Origin: Haliclystus octoradiatus
Lineage: Eukaryota > Cnidaria > Staurozoa > Stauromedusae > Haliclystidae
Direction of reading: 5' to 3'
Length of the DNA stretch: 64,000 nt
Assembly: GCA_916610825.1 (NCBI GenBank)
Contig: OU744452.1
Coordinates: 6,914,021 to 6,978,020, forward strand
A program made the translations under genes and the position numbers. A model generated the notes under the pieces. That model ran no database searches, was not told the DNA's origin, and worked only from the letters and a program-made list of their open reading frames with translations. Shown piece after piece: positions 1-10,439 of the stretch; the first letter of the stretch is position 1, and each line of letters starts with the position of its first letter.

Positions 1-182
1 ACTGAGCATTAATGTTCATATAAAAGTTTGTTCTTATAACAAGAAAGTGTGTGGGTAGTATATTATTGACCATTATTGTTTTTTCAATATAAAAAACACA
101 CGTCTAGTAAAGAAGCAATTTCAACAATAAAAAATGTTAAACAAGCTTACACTTACGTCAATCTACATTACATTACATTAAT
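1..182. other. Flank with no visible gene
   Basis: AT-rich DNA left of the first transposon. I see no open frame of note, no RNA gene and no clear repeat. Confidence 0.5.
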
Positions 183-184
183 TA

Positions 185-545
185 GTAGGGGAGCCAGGAG
201 CAAATTGCCCTTATGAAACTGCAAATTGTGATACTAGCATAAAAATAGGCTCATTAGAAAGACAATTTAAAGTTATGTCGATCTAGCCTGTGACCCAAGC
301 GAAAAAAAAATTCCAAGTATTTAAAAATCGAATTTTACTGAATCCTGACGTCATAGAATAAGCTTTCAAATGTGGTGAAAACGTGATTTCATAAAATTTT
401 ATTTACATAGTGCAATTAACTTCGATTGTAATTAAAGACTGATATAAATGTTATTATACGATACTAACTGTCTTACATCTTTGTATTTTATGATTCAAGT
501 AGTACATTTTGATAACTGCGCATGCGTATTGGAAGACGGAATTAT
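185..545 (+). repeat. Left terminal inverted repeat of the nuclease transposon
   Basis: It pairs with 4545-4883. The first 20 bases match perfectly; further in, shared blocks include CAAATTGTGATACTAGCATA and a stretch beginning GTGACCC. A TGCGCATGCGT palindrome lies at 517-527 near the inner end. The 79-codon open frame at 448-687 overlaps the repeat and is probably chance. Confidence 0.7.
517..527. promoter_or_regulatory. NRF-1-like palindrome in left repeat
   Basis: TGCGCATGCGT matches the NRF-1 consensus YGCGCAYGCGCR at all but the last position. It sits just upstream of the transposon coding unit, so a promoter role is possible. Equivalent sites lie at 4554-4565, 8092-8103 and 12356-12367. 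Confidence 0.4.
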
Positions 546-740
546 TAATGTATCAGTTACTGATTTTCTGTGGTTGCGCTATTTTGTCACGAATATCAAT
601 GTGGACAACATTTGCAAGACTCATATTTTTCAGCTGGATATTCATTGCTCATTATTGTGTATGATTCATGTTTTTGACGTAAAGTGATTTCTATACTACA
701 ACAGGTAGGCCGCATCTTTATACTTTCATCTTAGATATAG

Positions 741-3374
741 CCAGTTTATATCGTCATCAAATATAAGGATCTTGTTGAAAAATTACATTCCTATGGACTT
801 TCAATTTCATATACACGAGTTCTACAAATCTCCAACTCATTATGTACTTCAGCTATAAACCAATTTGAATTGGAAGGTGTCGTCTGCCCATCAACGTTAT
901 GGCTTGATGAATTTACTGTATCTGCATATGACAACATAGATTATAATCCAACGAGTACAACTTCGAAAAATTCGTTTCATGGTACTAGCATATCATTGTT
1001 TCAAAAACCAAGGTGTGAACACCCTGCAAAGAAACGACCTGTAGTGTTGAATACTGATACATCCTTTTCAAGAATACAAAAATCAGCATCAATGCCAAGC
1101 TCTTATACGATTGTTCCATCTGCTATTCTCAAAACTAGAACTCCACCTATGCCATTGTTGTGCAAAAAGTGGTTAGATGCACCTCTAAGTAGTCTTGAAA
1201 AAAACTTGTTGATGGAAAAGAGCTGGTGTGAGCACGCTCAAATTTATGAAGAAGATAACAATAAACTTGATGTAACCTGGTCTTCATATCATGCTGATCG
1301 AACTCAAGACACTATTATTAATAAATCAATAGTTTCTCTTTTACCTTTGTTCTTTGAAGATTCTAAATCAATTGCCATGATAAAACATGGTATGGATATC
1401 ATTATAAAATCGACTCAATATCTAAATGAAAATCAGATTCCAGTTATGGCTGTAGATCAACCACTTTATGCAAGTTCCAAACTTTTTCAATGGAATAATA
1501 CAATAACAGTTTATGACGAAAGTCGATTTTTTATTATTCTTGGTGCTTTACATATCGAGCAAGCTTTTATGCATCTCATTGGAAAGTTGTTAGATGGAAG
1601 TGGGTGGACATCAGCTTTAATTGAATCCACATGTACATCCTCTGGTACAGCTGATTCCTTTATTAAAGTTGCACATATCGCAAAAACACGTTTTGCTCAC
1701 GAAACTACTGTTGTAGCTCTGCATAAACTTCTCTTTACTGCCTATGAATTATCAGACGCCTTTAATGACTGTGATATAAACTTTGAAGAATGGAAAAAAT
1801 CAATGGCGATAAAGTCTCCAACATTTTACTTTTGGTTGATGATCTATAATCTTGAACTACTTTTATTAATGTTTGTAAGATCTCTCAGAGAAATGGATTT
1901 TGAATTATATGTTGATACAATGCAAGCAATGGCACCATGGTTCTTTGCTCTAGATCACCACAATTATGCACGATGGCTTCCAGTACATTTGGGAGATCTA
2001 CGATGCTTATCAGAAAAGCATCCATCGATTTACAAAGCTTTTTGTGATTGTGCTTTTACTGTGAATAAAACCAAGAGACCGTTTTCTTCTGTAGGCATTG
2101 ACCACGCCCATGAATGGAACAACAAGTTGGTGAAAGGAAGAGGGGGTGCAGTTGGTTTATTTGATGACCCTAGTGCGCTTAAACGTTTCATTGTTTGTGG
2201 TCCTGAAATTTCTCGTCTACTGGCTGAGTTTGAAAATGTAACAGAAAATAAACAGAAATTGATGCATCACAATCAATACCAATCTATGCAAAAGACGTTC
2301 CATCAAAATGTCACTAATTTAGTTTCCGCATTTTCTCACTTTGGAAATCCATTTCTTGAAGATACTGCTGATCTCATTGTCCTTGATAGCAGAATAATAA
2401 AACCGCAAGAGGCTGTAAATTCTCTTTACATAATAGAGAATACAGGAAAAGAATGCCTGAAAAAATTTGTCAAAGAAAGATTGGAGACTAATGAAGTGCC
2501 CTTTTCTACAAGCATTAAGCAAAATAAATTAACACTATTCAGCTCAACTATCAAAGCTCCCACTCGCTCTGATTTGTTAGTAAAAAATATGAAAGCTGAT
2601 ATCAATTTATTCAGCAGACTATTTGTAGTTGGTAAAACGAGAGATATTGACATGGAGGTATTTTTCCGACATGAGAACCATCCCTTTCCGCCATCACTTG
2701 CTAATAACAATGGTACTATTCGCCAAGGCTCAAAGTCTGAGCTGGCAACAATTTTGAAGTCATTCAGCAAAACGGAATTCAATTTCAGCAAACCTTTAAT
2801 TGACGCTGCATTTTATGACGGTGCTGCGATAGTCAATTTCTTAATTCCAAAAACCGAGAAAACATTTGGGGAATATTACAAACACGTGTTTCTTCCATAT
2901 GTCCAAAGCCAAATAAGCTGGTTGAACCTGTCTAGAGTAGATTTTATCTGGGACAGATATTTTGAAGTAAGCTTGAAGGCTTCGATGAGATCTTCTCGCG
3001 GACACGGAGCAAGAAGACAAGTTAGCGAAAATTATAAACTTCCAAGGAATTGGCAAGAATTTTTACGAAATTCTGTAAATAAAGAAGAATTGTTCAAGGG
3101 AATTGCAGAATTTTGCATTAATCATATTTCAAATGTTGTCTTTATTTCCACTTACGAAGAAAAGATTATTAAAAACTCTGCGATCTCGAATACTAAACTG
3201 TTGACATGTAGTCAAGAAGAAGCAGACACCAGGATATTTTTACATGTATTAGATGCGGTTAGAGAAGGGAAATCAAATATTTTAGTAAGGACAGTCGATA
3301 CTGACGTATTGGTTTTGGCTGTTATGTCTGTATTTTCAATTGAGAAAAGAGGGTTTAGATACTTTTTGGATTGA
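741..3374 (+). CDS. Transposon protein, N-terminal part, ending within a FEN1/XPG-like nuclease domain
   Basis: This frame is open from 741, right after a possible splice acceptor (TATAG at 736-740), to a stop at 3372-3374; no early ATG is obvious, so an upstream exon probably supplies the start. It resembles a large uncharacterised family that is repetitive in invertebrate genomes (recalled, not searched). The middle part is helical, with blocks WFFALDHHNYARWLP and VKGRGGAVGLFDDP. From about 2790 it looks like a FEN1/XPG-type PIN fold: DGAAIVNFL (about 2820), DFIWDRYF (about 2940), then EEADTR (about 3220) and RTVDTDVLVLA (about 3290), which match the acidic metal-binding blocks of that superfamily. 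The remaining nuclease blocks and tail are in another frame, starting 3340. Function in transposition is inference; the domain match is read from motifs only. Confidence 0.75.
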   Translation, partial: PVYIVIKYKDLVEKLHSYGLSISYTRVLQISNSLCTSAINQFELEGVVCPSTLWLDEFTVSAYDNIDYNPTSTTSKNSFHGTSISLFQKPRCEHPAKKRPVVLNTDTSFSRIQKSASMPSSYTIVPSAILKTRTPPMPLLCKKWLDAPLSSLEKNLLMEKSWCEHAQIYEEDNNKLDVTWSSYHADRTQDTIINKSIVSLLPLFFEDSKSIAMIKHGMDIIIKSTQYLNENQIPVMAVDQPLYASSKLFQWNNTITVYDESRFFIILGALHIEQAFMHLIGKLLDGSGWTSALIESTCTSSGTADSFIKVAHIAKTRFAHETTVVALHKLLFTAYELSDAFNDCDINFEEWKKSMAIKSPTFYFWLMIYNLELLLLMFVRSLREMDFELYVDTMQAMAPWFFALDHHNYARWLPVHLGDLRCLSEKHPSIYKAFCDCAFTVNKTKRPFSSVGIDHAHEWNNKLVKGRGGAVGLFDDPSALKRFIVCGPEISRLLAEFENVTENKQKLMHHNQYQSMQKTFHQNVTNLVSAFSHFGNPFLEDTADLIVLDSRIIKPQEAVNSLYIIENTGKECLKKFVKERLETNEVPFSTSIKQNKLTLFSSTIKAPTRSDLLVKNMKADINLFSRLFVVGKTRDIDMEVFFRHENHPFPPSLANNNGTIRQGSKSELATILKSFSKTEFNFSKPLIDAAFYDGAAIVNFLIPKTEKTFGEYYKHVFLPYVQSQISWLNLSRVDFIWDRYFEVSLKASMRSSRGHGARRQVSENYKLPRNWQEFLRNSVNKEELFKGIAEFCINHISNVVFISTYEEKIIKNSAISNTKLLTCSQEEADTRIFLHVLDAVREGKSNILVRTVDTDVLVLAVMSVFSIEKRGFRYFLD

Positions 3375-4047
3375 TTTTGGAGTGGGAAAGCATCGTACAC
3401 TTATTTCTGTCGACGACATAGCCTTTTCTCTGGGAGAAAATAAGTCACTGGCGCTTATTGGTTTCCACTCCTTAACGGGATGTGATACAACTTCATTTTT
3501 CTCTGGCAAAGGTAAAAGATCTGGTTGGAATGCATGGCTTGCATTCGCTGATGCAACAGATGCATTTATTTTCATTTCTCAACCCTGTGCAACTCTTCCA
3601 ATGGAAAGCATTTGCAATCTTCTTGAACGTTTCATTGTTATTTTATATGCTTCGACGTCTGATATTTTAAAAGTAAACAAAGCTAGAGAAGAACTATTTA
3701 CCTCAAAAAACAGGCAAATCGATAATATGCCACCCTCTTCTTCAGCTTTGCTGCAGCATATATACCGCTCAGCTTATCAGAGCGGACATGTGTGGGCCCA
3801 GTCCTTGATTGCCGAGCCAGCGTACCCAAGCCCATTACTTTGGGGCTGGAAAATGGAGAAAGATAGCCTTACACCGCTCTGGTCCAATCTACTGCCAATA
3901 GCAAATGCTTGTCGGGAGCTTATAAAATGCTCATGCAACCTTAAAAACGGCTGCCAAGAGAATAGATGTGGATGCCGCAAAGCAAATTTGAATTGTACAA
4001 AATTATGTAAAAACTGTAAAGGAGGATGTACGGATAGTACCAGTTAG
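3340..4047 (+). CDS. Transposon protein, C-terminal part: end of the FEN-like nuclease plus CXC-like Cys-rich tail
   Basis: This continues the protein of 741-3374 in the +1 frame; the switch lies in the purine run about 3341-3355, and 27 bases is too short for an intron, so a one-base indel is most likely. It carries the block HSLTGCDTTSFFSGKGK (about 3466-3516), matching the LGCDY...GIGP region of FEN1/XPG nucleases, then a helical stretch, then a tail with CSC, CGC, CTKLC, CKNC and CKGGC spacing (about 3928-4032). That spacing is like the zinc-binding CXC domains of tesmin/TSO1 and MSL2 proteins, which bind DNA. The stop is TAG at 4045-4047. I read the whole as a possible transposase with nuclease and DNA-binding parts; this has not been tested by alignment. 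Confidence 0.75.
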   Translation: MRKEGLDTFWIDFGVGKHRTLISVDDIAFSLGENKSLALIGFHSLTGCDTTSFFSGKGKRSGWNAWLAFADATDAFIFISQPCATLPMESICNLLERFIVILYASTSDILKVNKAREELFTSKNRQIDNMPPSSSALLQHIYRSAYQSGHVWAQSLIAEPAYPSPLLWGWKMEKDSLTPLWSNLLPIANACRELIKCSCNLKNGCQENRCGCRKANLNCTKLCKNCKGGCTDSTS

Positions 4048-4544
4048 TAATCAACTCCTGTAAATTATAAACTTTTAAAAACATTTTATTTATCATCGTC
4101 ATCATCTTATGATCAAGAAAATATAGTTACTCAATTGATATTGCTTAAGTATAATTTACGATTTTCATCAAAATGGGATTCTAGAAAATAGCTATGCTAT
4201 TCTTAATCCGAAATTAGAAGATTTCCTTCTCTTGAAAACTTATAATTATATGGTTATCAGCTATAGACTATTACAACGAACTCATTTCCTATGTTGGATA
4301 TACATCTCGGTTTTTACATAATGTTACATAGAATATACAGCATTAAATTTATATTTGATAGCTTTGAAAATTTTACGTTTACATTGGCAATCTATACTAC
4401 GCGTATCTCAGTTGATCGATAAAGTTTCTATTTTATAGACTGTAATATTAGTTCATTGGGTTAAAAGTATAAAATATTACAACAGTAAATATACATTCAA
4501 TTGTACCGTTGTTATAATATGGCAATCATCGCTAACTTTGACTG
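4048..4544. other. 3' noncoding part of the nuclease transposon
   Basis: AT-rich sequence between the stop codon and the right inverted repeat. No open frame or RNA gene is visible. Confidence 0.5.
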
Positions 4545-4883
4545 ATTATGTAATGCGCATGCGCAAGGATTGCATGACTTTTTAATGCTTTAACTATATT
4601 GCTATAGACATATTTTTACTTTTATTGATCATTTGTAGCATATTCAATTCATATAATAGATTTTTGTTTGTTAAATCAAAAATTTACTCTATAATAATGT
4701 AACCACATTCGTTACGATTCGTTATGACGTCATGAATGTAAGGAACTACATATTTTGCCGAAATTACTAATTATTTTAAAAGGGTCACACCCTATATCGA
4801 TAAAGCATTCAATTCCCTTTCGATTAAGCCTAAAATTATGCTAGTATCACAATTTGCGGTTTCTTTGCTCCTGGCTCCCCTAC
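4545..4883 (-). repeat. Right terminal inverted repeat of the nuclease transposon
   Basis: Reverse complement of 185-545 with gaps. The outer 20 bases are exact. A 12-base palindrome TGCGCATGCGCA is at 4554-4565. Confidence 0.7.
4554..4565. promoter_or_regulatory. NRF-1-like palindrome in right repeat
   Basis: TGCGCATGCGCA is a perfect 12-base palindrome and NRF-1 consensus, at the position mirroring 517-527. Confidence 0.4.
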
Positions 4884-4885
4884 TA

Positions 4886-5598
4886 AATTACATTATTCAA
4901 ATTAACACTGGTGTCAACACTGGTGTTTCGTTCCAAGTTACATTCAAACCTCACACAACTATCAGACAGTCCCCCTTCGCCTGAACCTATTAGAATCCCG
5001 CGGGTAACGTTTCTATTGTTTGATATTAAAATTCATGTGTTCTCCAATTTCCTTTCACGTCAATTTGTCAAGATAGATTTTTTATAAGGATAGGCCTACT
5101 TATTTCAAGGCTCATGTGAGCCTCAAACCTCAGATTCGAGAAAAGCTATTAAATAACGTAAAGAAAAATTAGTTGAGTTTGACCGTAATAAAGAACAAAT
5201 AAACCCAGGCTCAGAAACAATTTACTGGAATTACTGGTTCTCACAGAAAAATGTAGATTAGAATGTTGAATAGAGTAATGTACGCAAATTTACAATCTGT
5301 GTAGATACTATAGTCCCATACAAAAAATCTTTTCAGACTGATCTTTATTTATTGAATAATATAATACTGTACTTAATCACATAAAGTTTTTACTCACTTA
5401 TGACTTTTTTCATTTACATTGGTTGGTTGAGGGGCAACAGCAGATCCTAGAAGATAAAATAAGAAATTTACTACAACATCTACAAGATCTATTGTCAACG
5501 TGTAACAAGGGTCAGTCAGGGTCCGCTAACATTTTTCTTCCAAAATCCATTAACTTTTCAAAACATTTTCTAAAATTACTCTGAACATCGTCTTTCAT
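4886..5598. other. No gene seen
   Basis: AT-rich spacer between two transposons. No credible open frame, RNA gene or repeat boundary is visible. Confidence 0.5.
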
Positions 5599-5600
5599 TA

Positions 5601-5787
5601 CAGTCAAACCAGTTATAAAGGTCACCTCTATACAGAAGCCACCTGCTCATAGTGGTCACTCTTGCTTGATATGGCTATAAAGTAGTATTTTCTATATAAT
5701 GAACTCTGTATATAAAAGCCATCTGAGTATAGATAGCGGTAAATTTATTTACCTTTCATAGCTGACTGTTATATACAGGTTTCACTG
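5601..5787. mobile_element. pogo/Tigger-type MITE
   Basis: The ends CAGTCAAACCAGTTATAAAG and (reverse complement of the right end) CAGTGAAACCTGTATATAAC form imperfect inverted repeats, flanked by TA on each side (5599-5600, 5788-5789). Length is 187 bp with no coding capacity. CAGTGAAACC-type ends and TA duplications are typical of pogo-like Tc1/mariner elements. Confidence 0.7.
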
Positions 5788-5789
5788 TA

Positions 5790-6170
5790 ATTATTATTTA
5801 TTTTATAAGGTCCACATCCTGCATAAGACAGACAAAGATGTTGATAGGAGCTCATGCAAACAACCCTTTTTATTCTGCTGGCGACAGGAGAAGGGCTTGT
5901 GACCAGGGCCGGACCTACTTTTCAAGGCCTAAAGCACCTCTTCAAAAAGGCTTTCACTGTTATTGAGTTACAATAATAAAAGTTTCGGTGTATCCTATCT
6001 GTTCTTTATCATAATACTGTTGAATGAAAGTTATAAAACACAAATCATTTATCCCTTACATGTTTTTTTTTTGGGAAAAAATTACTTCAATTTTGAATAA
6101 GGACTATTTTTCTCTGGGCCTAAAGCATCCGCTGATTCTGCTTTCAACTTAATCAGGCCCTGCTTGTGAC
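5790..6170. other. No gene seen
   Basis: Spacer with fragments resembling the CAGGGTCCGACAAA repeat family (for example near 5900 and 6120) but no clear boundaries and no gene. Confidence 0.4.
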
Positions 6171-6336
6171 CTGGGTTTAACAAAGATTCAGCCATCTAGA
6201 GGCACTTCAACATTTTCCTCTCAAATCATTTGTTGATGTTTGACAAATAAATCATCACAAATATCAATTTTCTTTTGAATTTGCTGTAACCTTCCGAAAG
6301 CTAGGATTCCTACTTTTATCAGACCCTCTTTGTGAC
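6171..6336 (-). repeat. Member of the CAGGGTCCGACAAA dispersed repeat family
   Basis: Reverse-orientation copy: it begins near TTTAACAAAGATTCAGCC, contains TCTAGAGGCACTTCAAC and CCTTCCGAAAGCTAGGATTC, and ends TTTTATCAGACCCTC. The same order of blocks, inverted, is seen at 22022-22204 and 23800-23966. The terminal CAGGG-type inverted repeat suggests a hAT-like MITE; no clean duplication is visible. Confidence 0.55.
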
Positions 6337-6589
6337 AATAAATAACAACTGTTTTACTCAACTTGATGTTTATACGCAGGCACTAGTAGGGCCGAATTAA
6401 ACGCTGCTATGGGCAGACATGACGATTGAAAATTGTTCAAATAAAGCCTTTATATCAAACAAAAATATCTGACATTTTTTCAGATTACAAGATCATATAA
6501 CAGCGGTGTTGCATAAGAAAATCCTTGCCATTATAAATTTATACAGATGCATGCAATATTTGAACACCTGATGACACACCCCCTGTCAT

Positions 6590-6645
6590 CCCAAGGGTCC
6601 GACAAACCTGAAAACCTGGTTTACGGAAGGCTTGGAAATTCAGAA
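6590..6645 (+). repeat. Fragment of the CAGGGTCCGACAAA family
   Basis: GGGTCCGACAAACCTG followed by TTACGGAAGGCTTGGAAATTC matches the plus-orientation start of the family at 23800. Only the end is recognisable. Confidence 0.4.
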
Positions 6646-7324
6646 GAAAAGTACAAAATGTTGGATAGAAAGTTAAAATAATATGAAAAATATATGTTGA
6701 CTTTACATTTTGAATACTAAAACTTTTGTCTAAAAAAATGAGATTTGCAGAAGGTAAAACATTTTGTTGGACCATGGTCATCCCTAACAAAAATCACACA
6801 AGCCGCCACTGTTATTTCATTGTTATATCAAGGTCTATCTGCAGAAGTCAGGCAAAGATCTTGATAGCAACTCAAGCAAACTGATGTGTTACATTTTCAT
6901 TTCATGAGAAAAATGGCTATGATGATTTGCAACTGTAAGCCATGACACTTTAATCAAACTAAACTAGAATTCCTACACAAATTGAATACATTATGTTTTC
7001 AAACACAACCATTGCAATTTAATTTGAGCTAGTTAAGGGAACTTGGCATCAGGATTTCCTCAACAAGGGGGAGCCGAATAAGGGGCAATTGAAAGAAAAG
7101 ATTTGAAAAATTTACGAAAATTTCCACAACAGTTAAAATAGTTTTTCCCAATGAGAGGCCGAGTATCTCCGACAGGCCCTGTCTTCCACTGGTGCCACCC
7201 CTGAGTTGGTACTCTTCAGATTTGGAACCAGCCCCCCGCAATGTAGGACCGCAGGATTACATCTTTTAGTAAACCCTGCATGTAGAATATAGCTGGTAGA
7301 CCGATGAACACTCACACATCTGCT

Positions 7325-7370
7325 GAGTTCATGAACTGTTCATGAACTCCTGAACTGTCTTTTTGCAGGG
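7325..7370. repeat. Short hairpin repeat, first copy
   Basis: The overlapping palindromes GTTCATGAAC occur twice around GAACTGTTCATGAACTCCTG, followed by TGAACTGT and TTTTTGCAGGG. Nearly the same string recurs at 25092-25136. It could be the end of a small mobile element; no partner end is identified. Confidence 0.45.
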
Positions 7371-7429
7371 ATGGTGTCTGACAAAACATTCAACATTATA
7401 TGAAAAATATAGTCTTAGATATTGTGTCT

Positions 7430-7730
7430 TCTACTGTAATTTTTGTTGAGGTTTGGCCTATAAATGAACAATTATCAATTTTCTTCAGATTTTCACTAAT
7501 CTTTGCCCAGAATCTAAGATTCCCGAATCCTGTGTTTACCGACTCAATGTTGCACTTTGAACGCCATATACCTAATTATTATATTGCAATTTTTCAAAGT
7601 AAATCACTTTTCTTCTAATTTGTTTGTTGATGTTTGACCTATAAATCATCAGAAACATCAATTTTCTTCCGAATTTCCTCTCACCTTCCGGAATCTTGGA
7701 TTCCAGGAATCCTGCTTTTGTCGGTTCCTG
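7430..7730 (-). repeat. Two partial copies of the CAGGGTCCGACAAA family
   Basis: Two adjacent stretches share TTGATGTTTGACCTATAAATCAT-like sequence (the first more diverged), then TCAATTTTCTTCNGAATTTC-like sequence and a segment ending ATCCTGCTTTTGTCGG (second copy, to about 7728). They look like a tandem or nested pair of family members. Confidence 0.45.
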
Positions 7731-7775
7731 GCCTGATTATTGGGGGACATTAACAAATTTACATACAACTGAATA

Positions 7776-8151
7776 GTGGGGCAGCTAACGGAAATCTTAC
7801 CGCAAATTGTGATACAAGTATAAATTTAGTATCAAACGAAAGATAATCGTTTATACTTCAAAGAGAGCCCGTGACCCCACCCAGATTCAGCCTGAGTGCC
7901 GAGAAAATGGCATCCAAAGTTTGGTTCCACCTACGTCCGTCTTGCTAAAAAATTGTGAATGTGGTGAAATATTTTTGAGTAGAATATACATAATTGTTAT
8001 TTTTATTATTGTAATACTATTATTGAGACTCCCACATTCGTTCTACAACAACATTTTGTTTTTATCTATGGTATTGCGCAATTCTACAATTTGCGCATGC
8101 GCAGAGTCAATTTCTGAATTACAGAAATTTATCCTTAATAAGGCCTATTAA
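7776..8151 (+). repeat. Left long inverted repeat
   Basis: Pairs with 12318-12694. It contains a TGCGCATGCGCA palindrome at 8092-8103. The 76-codon frame it holds (7921-8151) is mirrored by a frame in the right repeat at 12318-12539, which reflects repeat identity rather than a gene. Confidence 0.75.
8092..8103. promoter_or_regulatory. NRF-1-like palindrome, left repeat
   Basis: Perfect TGCGCATGCGCA, mirrored at 12356-12367. Confidence 0.4.
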
Positions 8152-9497
8152 ATGAAGTATTGATGCTAAATTAGCTGAGAAGGCTATAAAAATAGTTTTA
8201 TATATACATAAGCAAGGCACTTTTACTATGTTTTAGCATTTTTATGAAGATGACTATAGAACATTATTAGAATCATAATTATATAGTGCTATATACTTGA
8301 TTTAATTACGCTATGTAAACTATATCAATTAAGAAAAAACATTTTATAATGATGTCCTTACTCTTACTATATATATTACTTATCAATTAGAATTTTTTTT
8401 GGCTGCTAATGTAAGAAGATTGGTTTGAATACGACTTTCCGATCACGTACTAAGTCAGTGACTGCTCGTATAAGCCAGCCTTGGGCTTGCAGCCTGGGCC
8501 TTGGGCAACTCAGCCTTCGGCTTCCTCAACTTTGCGTATTTTAATCGCAATTGATGAGCAGTTCATCTCATTTTTAAGCTGCAAAAATTACTAAACCTTG
8601 ATTAGCTGAAGGTCTATAGATACACAAGAAGTGAATTAGAAGTTCGGAAAAGTGCGCCGCAGACAGGAGTTTAATTAAAAATTGTATATTTCAACCTTGT
8701 TATTATCCAAAGACAATTGTTTTCATCCATGGCTTTTATCGGATTGCCTAGAACACGGTATACTATATAAAGTAGTTAGTGTTTTATAATTTATTTTATT
8801 CTTTTAGCCATATTTAGTATCACTATTATTATCATTGTCATTGTTGACTATTCTTATTCAAATGTTGTTTTAAATTTTACAAATTATTTCGTTAATCATT
8901 TTATAAATTTACAGGTATCCCAAATAAACAAGCATTGATTGCTTCAGGGATTAGAATTATTATGTATCACTAATTAACTTTCAACTACGTCGATTTGTAT
9001 ATTATTATTGTTAAATGTTTTACATGATTAACTAAACATCTATCTATCTCTGGCGTATATCTGCAAATACTTCTAACCCACACCCATGCTTAAAGAAATT
9101 ATTAATATCGAGTGTCAGCTAAAGTTGATGCTCAATAATTGTTTACATTTTTCACCAAACCAAGCTGATAAGAGCCTAGTGCTGAAGAGATATTTTATAA
9201 TGTCCTGTTAAAAGTCGATAACATTTATTTCTTGTATAAATGCTTCGGTTGCCTCTGGACTTGAACGCCTGCCAAGCATCCTGTTTGTGTGGAAGTCTTC
9301 TCCTTCGTCCAGTCCGGTTACAGCCTGGTGAACGTTGTCTATCTTTTCCAACCTCTGACCAACCGCGTTCATTTTCAAATCTCAAACTTTGGAAGCGAAG
9401 ATATAGCATGGGAATAGAATATGAAATGAATAGCAATGCAATTACCTGGAATGTTATATATAAGTTTACTGTCAATGGTGATTGAACTCCTGATATC
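8152..9497. other. Left interior of the non-autonomous transposon
   Basis: No transposase or RNA gene is seen. Around 9240-9400 base composition rises and an 81-codon frame runs to 9485, close to the mini-LTR insertion. This could be captured host DNA, but I recognise no protein. Confidence 0.4.
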
Positions 9498-9832
9498 TGT
9501 AGTGGATTGTTTTATGTCTATTGTCTTATCCATAATGTATTTCCTTTGTCAACTGTAAAGCTTCCGTTTGTAATCACGTATACCTTGTAATGTAAATCAC
9601 TGTATGTAATTTATCAACTCTCTTCTCGTCTGCCCTTCGTGGCGACAACATCTACATTAGCAAAGCTGGTCCACCTTCATAGAGGCTCTGTTTATCAACG
9701 GTCATATTAACCCTCATTCATCCTCTCCCTGTTGGTGGCCAGCTACAACTATTACACAAATATATATATCTTATCAACGCCTATGTATGTGTGGTGGTAT
9801 TAATCAATACATCGTACATTCCACCCGCTACA
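9498..9832 (+). repeat. 5' LTR of mini-LTR element
   Basis: 335 bp, TGTAG...CTACA, identical by eye to 10440-10774. Confidence 0.88.
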
Positions 9833-10439
9833 TATTGGTGACTACCGACGTGATCTGAAAAACGCAGCCGAATATTACGCGTCGTAAACCCTGGTTAGCA
9901 TATGGTTATATCTGGTAAAATTTAGTTGTAATTCGCCCCTGGGTGAGTGTTATCATGAAGAAAAGAAAAAGAAGAAAATAATTGAATGCACTCACGCCGT
10001 CACAAGCCAAGTTCTGGCAGGAACCACGAAAATTATTAGGGCTTAACCCGACAAGAAAATAAAGATTGCCAGGCTTGAGCACAAAGAATTGTAACAACAA
10101 AACAACATTACCAACATAGATACATAACACCATCAAAAACAGAAGATCAAAAATATAGGCTATATACAATCATGACTTGCACAAAGGCCCACAACAAAGA
10201 ATTATTAAATATTTACAAGATTTTGTCGCTACAACCATACAACACATACTTAACCAACTATACAACATGAAAGAAAACAAACAATCTAATTCATCTAACT
10301 CAATCAAAACATTATTATTAACTTATTTTAAATCATATTCTATTTTATTATACGTATTTTTATTCATTCATTCGTCCTGTATATATTATTTCATATCTTT
10401 CACTCACAGACGGGACTCCGTCTCCGTGGGGGGAAGTTA

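Larger units (their letters stand above)
185..4883 (+). mobile_element. TA-flanked DNA transposon encoding a nuclease-CXC protein
   Basis: The outermost bases are GTAGGGGAGCCAGGAGCAAA on the left and its exact reverse complement on the right, each next to a TA dinucleotide (183-184 and 4884-4885), which suggests a TA target duplication. Inverted-repeat similarity continues imperfectly inward for about 350 bases and includes a TGACGTCAT-like block and a TGCGCATGCGC palindrome on both sides. Between them lies one long coding unit on the plus strand (741-4047) broken only by one frameshift. I do not recognise a named superfamily: mariner-like elements use TA but carry a short DDE transposase, and Kolobok/piggyBac use TTAA. 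The element at 7776-12694 has related ends. Confidence 0.8.

Noticed and set aside
448..687. 79-codon frame in the left repeat of the nuclease transposon
   Set aside because: Overlaps the inverted repeat and has no recognisable composition or motif.
2319..3575. Minus-strand frames opposite the nuclease gene
   Set aside because: Shadows of the plus-strand gene, with no motifs.
7921..8151. 76-codon frame with a hydrophobic stretch
   Set aside because: The same peptide start appears in inverse at 12318-12539 because both lie in the long inverted repeats; no separate gene.
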